Shown: piece after piece, positions 46,768 to 59,400 of the stretch
How the letters are laid out: every line of letters begins with the position of its first letter
Position numbering within the stretch: position 1 is the first letter of the stretch
Assembly (NCBI RefSeq): GCF_024346055.1
Contig: NZ_JAGQCH010000005.1
Span: 110,131-174,130 of the forward strand
Reading direction: 5' to 3'
Source of the DNA: Cyanobium sp. Cruz CV13-4-11
Lineage (GTDB): Bacteria > Cyanobacteriota > Cyanobacteriia > PCC-6307 > Cyanobiaceae
DNA length: 64,000 nucleotides
Made by a program: the position numbers and the translations under genes
Notes under the pieces: generated by a model
Told to the model about the DNA's origin: nothing
The model's database searches: none
The model's input: only the letters and a program-made list of their open reading frames with translations

Positions 46768-48011
46768 GAGCGCAGCCCCGCCAGCCAGCGCCAGAACGGC
46801 GTCACGTAGCTGACCAGGCTGCGCCGCTCCACCTCGGCCTCCACCTCGGCGGGGGTGCGGGTGGGCAGGGGGCCGGCCGGACCGCGGCCGCGGCTCCAGC
46901 GCAGTCCTGATGGGGTGGCCGCCGCCTCCAGTTCCACCACCGCCAGCACCAGCGGAGCACCCGTGCGCCCCGGCAGCTGGGCCGTGAGGTCGCCGCCGTC
47001 GCCATAGGAGCGCTCCCGGGCGCTGGCCATCAGGTTCAGGGCCTCCTCCCGGCTGCCGACCCGGGCCGCCACCTCTTCGGCGCTGACACTTTCGCGCGAG
47101 AGACTCAGCAGCCGGCCGGCCACCAGGCCGTAGCGCTGCTCGGCGCTGCCGAAGCTGTCACGGCTGAGCAGCTGGGGATTGAGCTGCACCTCCTCGCCCA
47201 CCCGCAGGCGCGTGGCGTCGGCGGCGGTGAACAGCACCACCGCCTCCCGGCCCGGGCGAAGGCTGGCCAGGGCGATGCTGCCCAGCCGCTGGCCGGGCAG
47301 CACCGGCTGGCCGGCCAGCACCGCCAGGTCGAGCACCTGGCCCGCCACGGGGCTGAACACGTCCTGGGCCAGCTCAGCGCTGAGCAGGGAGGCCCTCTCG
47401 GCCCCCAGCAGGGCGGCCTCGGCCTGCAGCGCGGCCCGACGCACGCGCAGATCGGCCTGCAGGGCCTCCACCGACGAGATCTCGGCCCGGTTGCGCAGCC
47501 ACAGGTCCTGGGCGCCCACCCACAGCGGGCTGTAGCGGGCGATCACATCGTCCTGGCGCAGGCTCTCCAGGGCACTCAGCTGGCTTCGCACCGGACGGTT
47601 GGTGGCCTCGATCTGCTCGCGCCGGGTCTGCAGGGCCCGCTGGTGGTCGTCGAGGGCGAGGCTCTGCACCTTCAGCACCGCCTGGCGCTGGGCCACGGCC
47701 ACCAGCCGGGCTGTGATGGCCTCGGGGCTGCCCTCCGGCCCGGCCCCCGCCCCCGGTGCGCTCTGGCCCACCTGACTCAGGGTCAACAAGAGCTGGCCGG
47801 CCTGCACCCGATCGCCCACGGCCACTTTGAGGTCCTGGACCTCGCCGGGGCCGCGGGCATAGAAGCCGCGGCGGGCATCGGGCGGTGCCATCACCCCCAT
47901 GCCGCGCACGATCACCGGAATGGCTGGGGTGAGCGCCCACACGCCGGTGGCGGCGGCCACCAACAAAGTGGGCAGGATGGCGTAGATCCGGCCGAGCGTG
48001 GCAGGGGCCAT
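46764..48011 (-). CDS. HlyD/membrane-fusion-type periplasmic adaptor
   Basis: 415 residues from ATG 48011. One N-terminal TM helix (IYAILPTLLVAAATGVWAL), a lipoyl/biotinyl half-motif (GEVQDLKVAVGDRVQAGQLLLTL), a long alpha-helical hairpin (about residues 105-235), the second half-motif (VFSPVAGQVLDLAVLAGQPVLPGQRLGSIA), and a beta-barrel domain. The extreme C-terminus (SLVSYVTPFWRWLAGL) resembles that of HlyD proteins of NHLM-type bacteriocin systems, which usually pair with ABC transporters; here the partner appears to be FUSC. An upstream start to 48047 is less likely. Confidence 0.86.
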   Translation of the reverse strand: MAPATLGRIYAILPTLLVAAATGVWALTPAIPVIVRGMGVMAPPDARRGFYARGPGEVQDLKVAVGDRVQAGQLLLTLSQVGQSAPGAGAGPEGSPEAITARLVAVAQRQAVLKVQSLALDDHQRALQTRREQIEATNRPVRSQLSALESLRQDDVIARYSPLWVGAQDLWLRNRAEISSVEALQADLRVRRAALQAEAALLGAERASLLSAELAQDVFSPVAGQVLDLAVLAGQPVLPGQRLGSIALASLRPGREAVVLFTAADATRLRVGEEVQLNPQLLSRDSFGSAEQRYGLVAGRLLSLSRESVSAEEVAARVGSREEALNLMASARERSYGDGGDLTAQLPGRTGAPLVLAVVELEAAATPSGLRWSRGRGPAGPLPTRTPAEVEAEVERRSLVSYVTPFWRWLAGLRS

Positions 48012-48087
48012 GGCGGGCCGGAGAAGGCCGCAACGGGCCTGAGACACTAAGAGCGTAGAGGAAGACCGCGCCGCAATTGAGCTACTT

Positions 48088-49614
48088 TTGGCGCCACAGT
48101 GCGCCCCCGTTTTGAAGGCCTTCCGCCTGTCCCGATGTGCAGGCGCGATCGGCAGCGTCAGGCCCCTGGCTGCCCTGGCTGCACTGGTGGCCCTGGCGAT
48201 GCCGTGTTCCCCGGCGATGGCCCAGGTCCTCAGCTTGGAGCAGGTGCTGCAGCAGGCGCTGCCCAGTTCCCTGCGGCTGCAGCGGGCCCGCCGCCAGTTG
48301 CAGCGCGACGGAGCATTGGTGCAGCTGAACCAGTCCCTGCTGCTGCCGCGCCTGAGCCTGGTGGGCCTCGCCAGCTACACCGGAGTGAACAGCTCGGTGG
48401 GGCTGCTCACCAACCTCCCCACCCTCGGCGACATCAGCTTCTCCTTGCAGCCGAACGGTTACGCCGAGCTCCGCAACAGCTTCGCCAACGTGGGGCTGCT
48501 GGTCGATGCCGACCTGCTGCCCCTCGGCCGCCTGGCCCTGCTGCGGGCCAGCCGTGAACAGCAACGCAGCGGCGAAGCCACCCTGCAGGAAAGCGAGCGG
48601 CAGGCCCGCTTCGAGTTGGTGAACGGCTACCGCCAGCTGCAGCTCAGCCAGGCCCTGGTGCCGGTGTGGGCCCAGGCCCTGGAGGGTTCCACGGCCCTGG
48701 AGCGCACCGTGGCCAGTTTTCTCAGCAAGGGGCTGGCGGCCCGGCTCGATCTGGAGCGGGCCAGGGCCCTGCGCGCCTCCGACCAGATGGGACTGGTGCA
48801 GAGCCAGGCTCGCCTGCTGACGGATCGGGAGAGTCTGGCCACCCTGATGGGCCTGGCCAGCGGCAGTGACCTGCGCGCCGCCGATCCGATCCGCGAACAA
48901 CCGCCCTGGCCCCTCGATCTGGCGGCCACCGTGGAGGCGTCCCTGCGGCAACGGCCGCTGCTGGAGGCCCTGCGCCGCCAGCAGCAGGCCCAGGCCCAGG
49001 AGGCCCGGGCAGCACGGGCCACCCTGATGCCCTCCCTTGCCCTGGTCGCTGGGGTCGGTTATAGCGGCAACCGCCTGGCGGTACCGGTGCTGCGGCAGGG
49101 CGGAACGCTGCGGGGGGGGGCGGAGCTGCCCCTGCCGGACTTGAACCAGAACGGTTCGGCCAGCGGCAGCTTCAGCAACTGGGGCGCGGCCCTGCTGCTG
49201 CGCCAGCCGCTCTGGGATGGCGGCAGGGCGGCGTCCACGGCAAGGCTCGCCGAGCGCCAGGCCGACCTGCTGGCCGCCGATGCGGACCTGGCCCGCCAGC
49301 GGATCCGCCAGGACGTGAGCCGTGCCTGGAGCGACCTGCGCAGCTCCGCGGCGGCGATCGCGGCAGCCCAGGAGGCGGTGCGGGCCGGCGAACGGGCCCT
49401 GCGCGATGCCCAGCTGCGCTACCGCGCCCTGGTGGATCCGCTCACCGAAGTCCTGCTGGTGCAGCGGGACCTCCAGGCCAGCCGCGCCACCCTGCTCACC
49501 AGCCTCACCCGTCAGGCCCTCGACCGCTCCGTGCTGGAGCTGGAGACCGGGCTGGTCGATCCGACGGCCGGAGTGGTCGACGCCGCCGTGCCATCGATGG
49601 CTGACGGACGCTAA
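48088..49614 (+). CDS. TolC-family outer-membrane efflux protein
   Basis: 508 residues from TTG 48088 (TTG 48112 is equally plausible). Signal peptide ending at SPAMAQ. The TolC pattern is visible in two halves: LSLEQVLQQALPSSLRLQRARRQL in the first and LQRQPLWDGGRAASTARLAERQADLLAADADLARQRIRQDVSRAW-like helices in the second (landmarks LLRQPLWDGG and LRYRALVDPLTEVLLVQRDL). It forms the outer-membrane channel. It is divergent from the HlyD-FUSC operon, 76 bp apart, which suggests it serves that pump. Confidence 0.9.
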   Translation: MAPQCAPVLKAFRLSRCAGAIGSVRPLAALAALVALAMPCSPAMAQVLSLEQVLQQALPSSLRLQRARRQLQRDGALVQLNQSLLLPRLSLVGLASYTGVNSSVGLLTNLPTLGDISFSLQPNGYAELRNSFANVGLLVDADLLPLGRLALLRASREQQRSGEATLQESERQARFELVNGYRQLQLSQALVPVWAQALEGSTALERTVASFLSKGLAARLDLERARALRASDQMGLVQSQARLLTDRESLATLMGLASGSDLRAADPIREQPPWPLDLAATVEASLRQRPLLEALRRQQQAQAQEARAARATLMPSLALVAGVGYSGNRLAVPVLRQGGTLRGGAELPLPDLNQNGSASGSFSNWGAALLLRQPLWDGGRAASTARLAERQADLLAADADLARQRIRQDVSRAWSDLRSSAAAIAAAQEAVRAGERALRDAQLRYRALVDPLTEVLLVQRDLQASRATLLTSLTRQALDRSVLELETGLVDPTAGVVDAAVPSMADGR

Positions 49615-49633
49615 ACCGCCGCGCGCGACGGTG

Positions 49634-50364
49634 TCACCGCTGTCGCCCCGAGGGAGGGTCGATGGGCCCGAACCGGCTGATCAGGACCCCAAGCACCACG
49701 GAGGTGTACAGGAGGCCCAGTACCGCCAGGGCCACGGCGGCCAGGCGGGCAGCGGGTTTCACCGGTGTGAGGTCGCCATACCCGAGGGTGGTAAGGCTGA
49801 CGAAGGAGAAGTAATGGAGTCGCTGAACGGTCTGCTCCCAATCGGCCCCGCCGATGTCCTTGGTGTCCTGTGGCAACACCAGCGTCAGGCCGTTGATGTT
49901 GTCGCGAAAGCTGCCGGGCTGCAGGCTCTCCAACAGCACCAGCAGCAGGCCCCCGCCCAGGCCCAGGAGCAGATAGCCGGCGGTGGCCCCGGCCAGTACG
50001 GCGCCGTCCACCCGCTCCTCGGCGGCAAGGCAGTGGATCAGCCGCCGCAGGCAGAGGCCGAGGAACAGGGTGTAGAGCACCAGCAGGGCGGGACCGACCA
50101 AGCGCAGCAGATCAGGACGCAGCAGCCAGAGGGCCTCCGCCGCCATACAGGTCAGACCCACAGGGCGATGTAGCCGCCCAAGACTCTGGGAAGCGCCCAG
50201 GCTCTCGATCGGTGGCTGGCGGAAGGTCAGTACGGCGGTGAGATACAGGTACCCCAGCCAGGGCAGCTTCGCCTCGGGGCCGGTGAACAGAAAAGCTGCG
50301 ATCACCAGCAAGGTGGTGATCAGCAGGTGGCCGTAGAAGCCTCGGCGGTGGCGGGATCCGGGTC

Positions 50365-50368
<4 letters not shown>
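49634..50368 (-). CDS. Putative ion channel with K+-type pore; possible CTG start
   Basis: Up to 244 residues. TM helices near residues 13-29, 34-48, 86-105 and 112-140 are followed by a pore loop [12 protein letters not shown] and a final TM helix ([17 protein letters not shown]). The GYGD selectivity signature points to a K+ channel. There is no voltage-sensor Arg pattern and no ligand domain. No ATG, GTG or TTG lies before residue 20 in frame; a CTG at 50368 overlaps the glgB stop (CTGA), as a coupled start might. TTG at 50311 would cut into the first helix. Confidence 0.78.
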
Positions 50369-52677
<2,309 letters not shown>

Positions 52678-52710
52678 GCGCCGGGAGCTTACGTCGGTGG
52701 ACGCGCCGGC

Positions 52711-53481
52711 TCAGCGCGGCGGCGAGGGAGGGGCCGGATCCGTGGGGAAATCCACGCCGATGATCCGGTTCTCGGAATCCAGCGTGACGAACAGGTTGTC
52801 GGTGAGGCGGTTGAATTCGGTGTTGACGATCACCAGCCGCATGTCCGGGGTGCTTTCGGCACGGTTGATGCGCTTCACCCGCACGAAGTTACCGGTGATG
52901 CGCTGCAGGTTGAACCATTTCTGCTGCAACTGGGACTGGGAAATCTGCTCCTGCATCACGGGGGACAGGAAGCTGCTGGCGGAGATGAAGTGGCCGCTCG
53001 AGAGGGCGCCGATGAAGTCCCGCACCACCTTCTCGGCGGGTTGGTCGGTCACGTCGAAGTGGTAGCCGTCGATCCGGCCCTTGGCATCGATCACCATCAG
53101 CAGGTCGCGCTCGCCGGCGCTGGTGTACAGGGTGGCCTCCACCGAGCTCGAGTCGTAGCCAGGCTGGATGCTGCGGATGGTCCAGCGCAGCAGCCGCGGC
53201 TGGGTCTTCATGGTGTCGGCCACCATGCGGGGGCTGCTGACGCGCTGCAGGGCCGGCGAGAACTGGTTGAAGCGCGCCGTGGCATCACCGTTGCGGATCG
53301 TGGTCAGGATCCCCTCGGCGGCCGTGCGGGCCTGGGCTTCGCTCAGGGCGGCGCTGGGCTGGCCGGTGGTGACCGGGATCGGCACGGCCTGGGCCCAGGC
53401 CCCCCGCGGCGCCAGCACCGCCAGGCTGCTGAGGAGCAGCGTCAGGCCGATCAGGGCTCGGCGCGGTTGGGGGCGCGGCAT
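52711..53481 (-). CDS. Secreted protein with two DUF3887-like repeats
   Basis: 256 residues from ATG 53481. Signal peptide ending AWAQ (about residue 31), then two repeats of an NTF2-like pattern of about 95 residues each: the first around RNGDATARFNQFSPALQ, the second around SSGHFISASSFLSPVMQEQ. Each ends in a beta-rich segment (DLLMVIDAKGRIDGYHF and NLFVTLDSENRIIGVDF). Probably periplasmic, function unknown. The repeats match the DUF3887 pattern by eye only. Confidence 0.7.
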   Translation of the reverse strand: MPRPQPRRALIGLTLLLSSLAVLAPRGAWAQAVPIPVTTGQPSAALSEAQARTAAEGILTTIRNGDATARFNQFSPALQRVSSPRMVADTMKTQPRLLRWTIRSIQPGYDSSSVEATLYTSAGERDLLMVIDAKGRIDGYHFDVTDQPAEKVVRDFIGALSSGHFISASSFLSPVMQEQISQSQLQQKWFNLQRITGNFVRVKRINRAESTPDMRLVIVNTEFNRLTDNLFVTLDSENRIIGVDFPTDPAPPSPPR

Positions 53482-53503
53482 GGGCGACGGGGTTCGGGTC
53501 GGC

Positions 53504-55114
53504 TCAGTTTGCCCGAATCAGGGGCTCCAGGCCCAGCCGACTGTCGGCCAGGTCCAACGTCAGGCTGATCACCCGGTGCCCGGGGCCACTACCCCCCGCC
53601 GGCAGGCTGCCGTCGCCGGGATTGACGGCGATCAGCGGCCAGGCCGCCGCCGCCACCGACAGCCGCAACCGTTGCCCGGCCGCCACCAGGGTCGCCAGGG
53701 GCTGCAGGGCCAGGGAGCGGCCGGCGGTGGCGGCCGCCTCCCCGGGGCCGAAGCGGGCCACGCCGGTGGTCAGCTGGCGCACGGATCGGCCGTCGGGGCT
53801 CACCTCCGAGAGGGCGGCGCAGAGATCGAAGCTGGACTGGTCGGCGCTCACCCGCAGCTGCAGGTGGAAGGTCCCGAGCAGCCAGAGGTCGTGCGCCAGG
53901 GGGGCGGTGCTGAAGCAGGCCACGTCGGAGCGCCGGTCGAGGTCGGCGCGCTCCACCGGTCCCGGTGCCGGGCCGAGATGGCCGCCCCGGCCGGGCGCCG
54001 GCCGCCAGGGGTCATGCACCAGCACCACCAGGCCGCCCCCCGCAGGCGCGGCTGCCGGCCGCAGTTCCCCTTCGTCACAACGGATCGCCGCCAGGCCCTC
54101 GGAATGGAGCGACCAGCCGATGGCCGCCCCCTGCGGCTCGCTGGGCTCGCCCGCGTTGTGCCAGGTGCCGGTGGCGCAGCACTGCAGGCGGATCGGGGCC
54201 TCGGTCTCCGCTTGCGGCGCCCCGGGAGGAGTCAGCGGATCCTGCAGATGACGCCGGAAGAAAGCCAGCAGGGTGCTGTCGAGGCCGCCGTTCCAGTCGA
54301 GGTGGTTCCAGGCGCCGACCACGAGCCCGGGGCTGCCGCCGGCGGCGCGGGCCCGGATCCAGAGATCGAGAACGCCGGTCAGGTGCGGGTCGTGCCAGCC
54401 GCCGATCAGCAGCATCGGTCGGCGCAGCAGCGCCGGCGCTGCGGTGTGGACCGTCCAGCCCTTTGGGATGGAGGGATCCTGCTTCAGCCAGCGCAGGCCC
54501 ATGCCGGCGGGGTCGTGGCGCTCCAGCAGGGCCAGCCCCTCGTCGCAGAACTGGCCCTGCTGGAGGCTGCGGCGGATCTCCCCCCAGCCGGCCCCGTCGC
54601 CGCGGCGCCGGCAACCTTCGGCCGCCAGTTGCAGGGCCCAGCCCAGCCCCAGGGCCCACCAGTGGGCGCCCCCCTCGCTGGCCCAGTGCAGGCGCTCGTC
54701 GAGGCCGCACATGGCCGGGCTCAGGCAGTCCGGCAGGGCCGCGTCGTCGTCGCCGCTGTTCAGCAGCTGGGTCAGGCCCTGGTAGGAGAAGCCGTAGCTG
54801 CCCACCCGGCCGTTGCTGCCCGCCAGCGTCCGGGCCCAGCGGACCGTGGCGGCCCCATCGGCCGCTTCCTGGGCGAAGCCAGCGAAGCAGCCATCGGACG
54901 CCCCACGGCCGCGCACGTCCTGGACCACCACCAGGAACCCGTGGCCGGCATACCAGCTGGGATGGGCGTAGGTCACGGTGGAGGCGATCGCCCGGCCGTA
55001 GGGCTGGCGCATCACCAGCACGGGCCAGGGACCGTCCCCGTCGGGGTGCCATACACGGCTCACCAGCCGTGCCCCATCCGCCAACAGCAGGGTGGAATCC
55101 CGGGACCGGACCAC
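53504..55114 (-). CDS. CocE/NonD family hydrolase
   Basis: 536 residues from GTG 55114. Alpha/beta hydrolase of the S15/CocE type: VQDVRGRGASDG segment, nucleophile serine in GSYGFSYQGLTQLL near residue 131, GGWHDPHLTG with the acid Asp region, and a C-terminal jelly-roll domain (about residues 330-536). Members cleave esters or amides such as cocaine, beta-lactams or X-prolyl peptides; natural substrates in cyanobacteria are unknown. No signal peptide seen. Confidence 0.9.
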   Translation of the reverse strand: MVRSRDSTLLLADGARLVSRVWHPDGDGPWPVLVMRQPYGRAIASTVTYAHPSWYAGHGFLVVVQDVRGRGASDGCFAGFAQEAADGAATVRWARTLAGSNGRVGSYGFSYQGLTQLLNSGDDDAALPDCLSPAMCGLDERLHWASEGGAHWWALGLGWALQLAAEGCRRRGDGAGWGEIRRSLQQGQFCDEGLALLERHDPAGMGLRWLKQDPSIPKGWTVHTAAPALLRRPMLLIGGWHDPHLTGVLDLWIRARAAGGSPGLVVGAWNHLDWNGGLDSTLLAFFRRHLQDPLTPPGAPQAETEAPIRLQCCATGTWHNAGEPSEPQGAAIGWSLHSEGLAAIRCDEGELRPAAAPAGGGLVVLVHDPWRPAPGRGGHLGPAPGPVERADLDRRSDVACFSTAPLAHDLWLLGTFHLQLRVSADQSSFDLCAALSEVSPDGRSVRQLTTGVARFGPGEAAATAGRSLALQPLATLVAAGQRLRLSVAAAAWPLIAVNPGDGSLPAGGSGPGHRVISLTLDLADSRLGLEPLIRAN

Positions 55115-55119
55115 CGGGA

Positions 55120-55446
55120 TCAGAACACGGTGGAGCAGTGCAGACCGATCACGTACGTGGCCAGCACTTCCGCATCCATGGGGCTCAGGCCCCGGCTGCT
55201 GGCCAGCCCGGCGATCGAGGCCTTGGAGGTGGCCGAGACGCCCTGGGCGTTCAGCTGGCGGAACTGCTGGCAGAGGCTCTGGGCCAGGGCCGGGTTCTGC
55301 TTCACCGACTCCAGCAGGGCGGACTGGGCGCGCACCACGGGCGCCGTCACGGCGGTGAGGCAGGTGGCGCAGAGCAGGGCCGTGAGGCGCCGGCGAAGGG
55401 GGTGGTTCGTGGCTCTAGGGGGAGAAAGGCGGGTTGCTGGGGGCAT
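55120..55446 (-). CDS. Small secreted hypothetical protein
   Basis: 108 residues from ATG 55446. A signal peptide (about residues 18-42, ending VRAQ) precedes a mature 67-residue helical domain with two Cys (SLCQQFRQLN and IGLHCSTVF) that could form one disulfide. The region SATSKASIAGLASSRGLSPMDAEVLATYVIGLHC looks conserved, but I cannot name the family. 5 bp separate it from the hydrolase gene. Confidence 0.65.
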   Translation of the reverse strand: MPPATRLSPPRATNHPLRRRLTALLCATCLTAVTAPVVRAQSALLESVKQNPALAQSLCQQFRQLNAQGVSATSKASIAGLASSRGLSPMDAEVLATYVIGLHCSTVF

Positions 55447-55508
55447 CACTGCCTCCGTCCGTTTTCTCCATTCCAGTCACCCCCGCCGGGGTGGCGCGGG
55501 CCCAGGGG

Positions 55509-55913
55509 TCAGTTCGGGGAGCGACTGGAGGCCTGCCTGGCCCGGCGGATCCAGCGCAGCACCAGGGGTAGATCCACCGGCGGCACGGCGGCCCCGGTGA
55601 GCCGGCGCTGCAGCCGGCCCAGCTGCAGCAGCAACTGCTGGGGATCGGCATCGGCCAGGCCGGCGGGACTGGCGATGCCCCCATGCAGCAACAGGGCCGC
55701 TTCCTCCGGGGCCAGCCCCACCGCGCTCACCAGTCGGGCCTGACCCCGCAGGCGAATCAGCTTGGCTTCGCTGGCTTCCCCGGAGGCCGCCAGCTGGCGG
55801 AGCTGTCTGTCATCAAGCCCCGCCAGGGCGTCCCAGCTCTCAATTCCATCCCGGCGCAGGCGCTGTTGCTCCCGCCGCATGTGGGCCGCTGGCTGGAAAG
55901 GGTGGGCCACCAA
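55509..55913 (-). CDS. DUF4332-like helix-hairpin-helix protein
   Basis: 134 residues from TTG 55913 (ATG 55880 possible). It is made of short alpha helices joined by turns, GIESWDALAGLDDRQLRQLAASGEASEAKLIRLRGQARLV, a pattern of repeated helix-hairpin-helix units as in DUF4332. DNA binding is possible but not shown. It starts 3 bp after the Ycf51 stop and is probably co-transcribed with it. Confidence 0.7.
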   Translation of the reverse strand: MVAHPFQPAAHMRREQQRLRRDGIESWDALAGLDDRQLRQLAASGEASEAKLIRLRGQARLVSAVGLAPEEAALLLHGGIASPAGLADADPQQLLLQLGRLQRRLTGAAVPPVDLPLVLRWIRRARQASSRSPN

Positions 55914-55916
55914 GGT

Positions 55917-56396
55917 TCAGACCGCGTCGTCGAGGCTGCTGGACGCCTCCTGGCGGGTGGTTTCCGCCAGCACCACCGGCCGCGCCAGCCCGGGCTCCAC
56001 GGCCTCGACCCGCCGCAGCCGCACCCGGACCTGGCTACCACCACCACCGCCACTGCCGCCGCGCCCGCCGCCGCGCAGGTTGCGGGCCACCTGCTCCACG
56101 GTGGGGGCCGCCGCCTCGCTGGGCAGATCGGCCGGTGCGGCGGCAATCACCAGATCGGTGCCGTTGTCGAACACCACGGGCACCTGGACCGCCCCCGGCA
56201 CGCTCACCCGCGGGTTGTAGCTGATCGAGAAGGCGAGGCAGGAGAGCGAGAGCAGGGCCGTGAAGCTGGTGATCCCCACCAGACGGAAGCGGATGCCCCA
56301 GCGGGAGAGGAACCCGGCGATGGTGAGCACCGCCAGGACGCCGCTGGCGGCACCCAGCCAGGTGCCCGCCACGAGCAGGATCGGATCAGCGGCCAT
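55917..56396 (-). CDS. ycf51: Ycf51 family membrane protein (DUF2518)
   Basis: 159 residues from ATG 56396. Two TM helices (about 5-27 and 37-58, with WGIRFRLVGITSFTALLSLSCLAFSISYNPRV) followed by an extracytoplasmic beta-rich domain. This is the Ycf51 family found in cyanobacteria and some plastid genomes; function unknown. A Gly/Arg tract (NLRGGGRGGSGGGGGS) at about residues 107-122 is an unusual insertion. It is divergent from the TamB homologue. Confidence 0.85.
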   Translation of the reverse strand: MAADPILLVAGTWLGAASGVLAVLTIAGFLSRWGIRFRLVGITSFTALLSLSCLAFSISYNPRVSVPGAVQVPVVFDNGTDLVIAAAPADLPSEAAAPTVEQVARNLRGGGRGGSGGGGGSQVRVRLRRVEAVEPGLARPVVLAETTRQEASSSLDDAV

Positions 56397-56439
56397 GGGG
56401 CTGGGGAAGGCGTGACAGGACCCCTATATTGCGGCCGCC

Positions 56440-59400
56440 ATGGACGGCGACCGACCCCGGTGGATGCGTTGGAAGCCTGACAGACAGTCGTTACCAGCCC
56501 CCCGGCGCGTGGGGAAGGGGCTGCTTGCCGTTGGTCTGGTCGGGGCGGGTCTGGGTCTCGGGGCTTTTTGGTTCGACCGGATCGTCGCCGGGATCTACAC
56601 CCGTTTCCGGCCCACCCTGGAGCGCCAGATCGGCACGGCCATGGGCCGTCCGCTCGTCTTGGGTCCCTACCGGGGGCTCAGTGCCGATGGCTTCTGGATC
56701 GGTCCCAGCCGTTTTCTGGCCGGCAGGGAGGACGGCTCCACCGTGACGGTGGAGGGGGTGCGGGTGCGACTCGACCCGTTGGCCAGCCTGTGGTTGCGCG
56801 GCCCTGTGCTGGATCTGGGTCTCCAGGGGGCCCGGGCCGACCTGCGCCGCAATGCCAGGGGCCAGTTCTGGGTGCTGGGATCGGCTCCCCCCGGGCGCGA
56901 GCCGCCCCGCATCGACCTGCGCCTGGGCCTGCTCCAGCCCGGCGCGCTGCGCATCTGGGGTGCTGGTGCCACGGCCCGGCCCCTCGACCTGGCCGTCGCG
57001 GGCCAGGTAGGGATACGGCTGCACCACCGCGAGATCGACCTGGGCCTGCGGTTGGCGCCATCAGCCGGCAACGGTGGCGGCTCGCTGCTGGTGGATGGCG
57101 AAGGCCAGTGGCAGAAGCAGCAGTGGCAGGGCCGGCTGACGGCCCGCCGCTTTCCCCTGGCCCCGCTGCGGTCGTTGTTCCCCTCCGGCGACCGGGCCGG
57201 GGGGATCCTGACCGGCGCGGCCGATGGCCGCCTGGGGCTGAGGATCAGCGATGGCCTGGCCCGCTGCGATGGCGGTCTGGAACTGCGGGGCCTGCGCTGG
57301 CAGCTGCAGGCCGGTTCGGTGCCTCTGACGGCGGAACGGCTGCCCCTGAGCTGCCGGGAGCGGGCCCTGATTCTGCCCGCCAGCCCCTGGCGCTATGGCA
57401 CCTGGGGCGGCCGCCTGACGGCCAGGGCCGAAGCGGATCGCCGCCTGGATCTCCAGCTTGTCGTCCAGCCGCCACCGCGCCACCCGTTGGGGCGGAAACC
57501 CCTGCAGGCCGACCTCAAGGGACGCTGGGAGGCCGGACTGCTGCGCATCGCCCGGCTGGATGGCCGGCTGGGTGCCTCCACGCTCAGGGCCAGCGGCAGC
57601 GTCGGCCGGTCGCTGGCCCTGGATGCCCGCTGGCGCCTGAACCCCGATGATTTCCCCGCCGCCTACCGCCTGCCGGAGTGGTTGCGGCAGCCCCTTGCCG
57701 GCCGCCTGCGGGCGGATGGCCGTCTGGTGGCGCCGCGCCTGCGCGTGGAGACGGGCCAGGCGTCCCAGCGGCTCCTCGGTCCCTGGCAGGCGGCCCTGGT
57801 GTGGCGCGACCGCTGGCTGCGGCTGGAGCGCTTCGAGGCCGACCACCTCCAGGCCACCGCCCAGCTGCCCCTGTCCTTCCAGGCGGGCAAGGGTCTGGTG
57901 GTCGGTCCGCTGCTGGCCCGCGTCGATGTCCAGGACTACCCCCTGGCGCGCCTCAATCCGTTGCTGGGCACCACCCTCCAGGGCCAGCTGGATGGGGCGG
58001 GCAGCATCTCCGGGCCCCTGGCGGAACTGCGTCCCGACCTGCAGCTGCGCCTGCAGCAGCCCGGGGCCGGTCCCCTGCTGTTGCGGGAAACCTGGCGCGG
58101 CCGCCTCAAGGACCGTTCCGTCGATCTGACGGCGGTGGCGCCGACGCCGAACGGCCGCATCACGGCCCTGCTCGACCGGCGCTGGCAGCCGGTGCAGGCC
58201 GCCATCGAACGGGACGGCGGCCTGCTGACCCTCGACGGCCGGCCGGCGAGCTACCGCTGGGTGGCGCGCGCCTTCCCGCTGCGGGGCCTGTCGGTGGCCA
58301 CGGGGCCCAACCGCCGCCTGCGCCCCCTGGAGGGGGACCTCAGCGGCCGTGGCCGGCTGGGGCTGCAGCCACTCAGCTTCGATGGCCGGGTGGAGCTGCT
58401 CTCGCCCCAGTTCCTGGGGGTGGGGGGACGGCGCATCCAGGCCGATGTGGCCTACAACGACCGCCAGTACCGGGTGAAGGGGCGGATCGAGCCCCTCGGC
58501 GAGGGCAGCATCGCTGCCACGGTCTCCGGGCGCTGGAACGGTCCGTTCCGGGCCCGCTTCGAGGCCCGCCAGCTTTCCACCCTGCTGTTCCGCCAGCTCA
58601 ACGACGCCTGGCCGATCTGGCGTGGGGCGCCGGCACCGGAGCGCGGCCGGGCCAGCGACCTGGGCAGCCTGGTGATCGACACCATGGCCGGCACGGTCAC
58701 CGACCAATTGCTGGCCCTGGCCCAGGCCGAGCAGCGGGTGGCCGCCAGGGTGCAGGCGGCCAGCCGGGCGAGCCGGGCCGAACGGCTCGATCGCTTGCAG
58801 GCCCGGATCGATGCCGACCTGTTGCTCAGTGGCCCCGACTTCGCCCGCACCAGGGCTGACCTCAAGGCCACGGGCCACCTCTGGTACAACCAGGGCGACC
58901 GGGCCGAGGCCCTGGCGGGCAAACCCTTTGAGGTGCGCCTGGAGGGACCGCTCAGCGGCGGCCGCGGCAGCTTCAGCCTCGCCGACCTGCCCCTCTCCCT
59001 GCTGGCCCTGCTCACGCCGCTGCCGCAGAACCTGCGCGGCAGCCTGGCCGCCCAGGGCCGGTACCGGCTGGGCGGCGCCCGCCCCGAGCTCAGCGTCGAC
59101 CTGGCACTGGTGGATGGCCGCCTCGGCGAGCAGGCCCTGGCGCTGGAGCGGGGACGGGTGGAACTGAAGGCCGAAGGGATCGGGCTGGATCTGGCCCTGC
59201 GGGCCGAGGGGGCGTCCCGCAGCGTCGACCTGGCGGGCACGGTCCCGCTGGTGGCGTCCCAGCAGGGACTGGAACTGCGCCTCGCCACCCGGGGCGATGG
59301 CCTGCGCTTCCTCACGCGGCTGGGGGGTCAGGCCTTCGAGTGGCAGGAGGGCGGCGCTGACCTGCAGCTGCTGGTGCGCGGCAGTCTCGACGATCCGATC

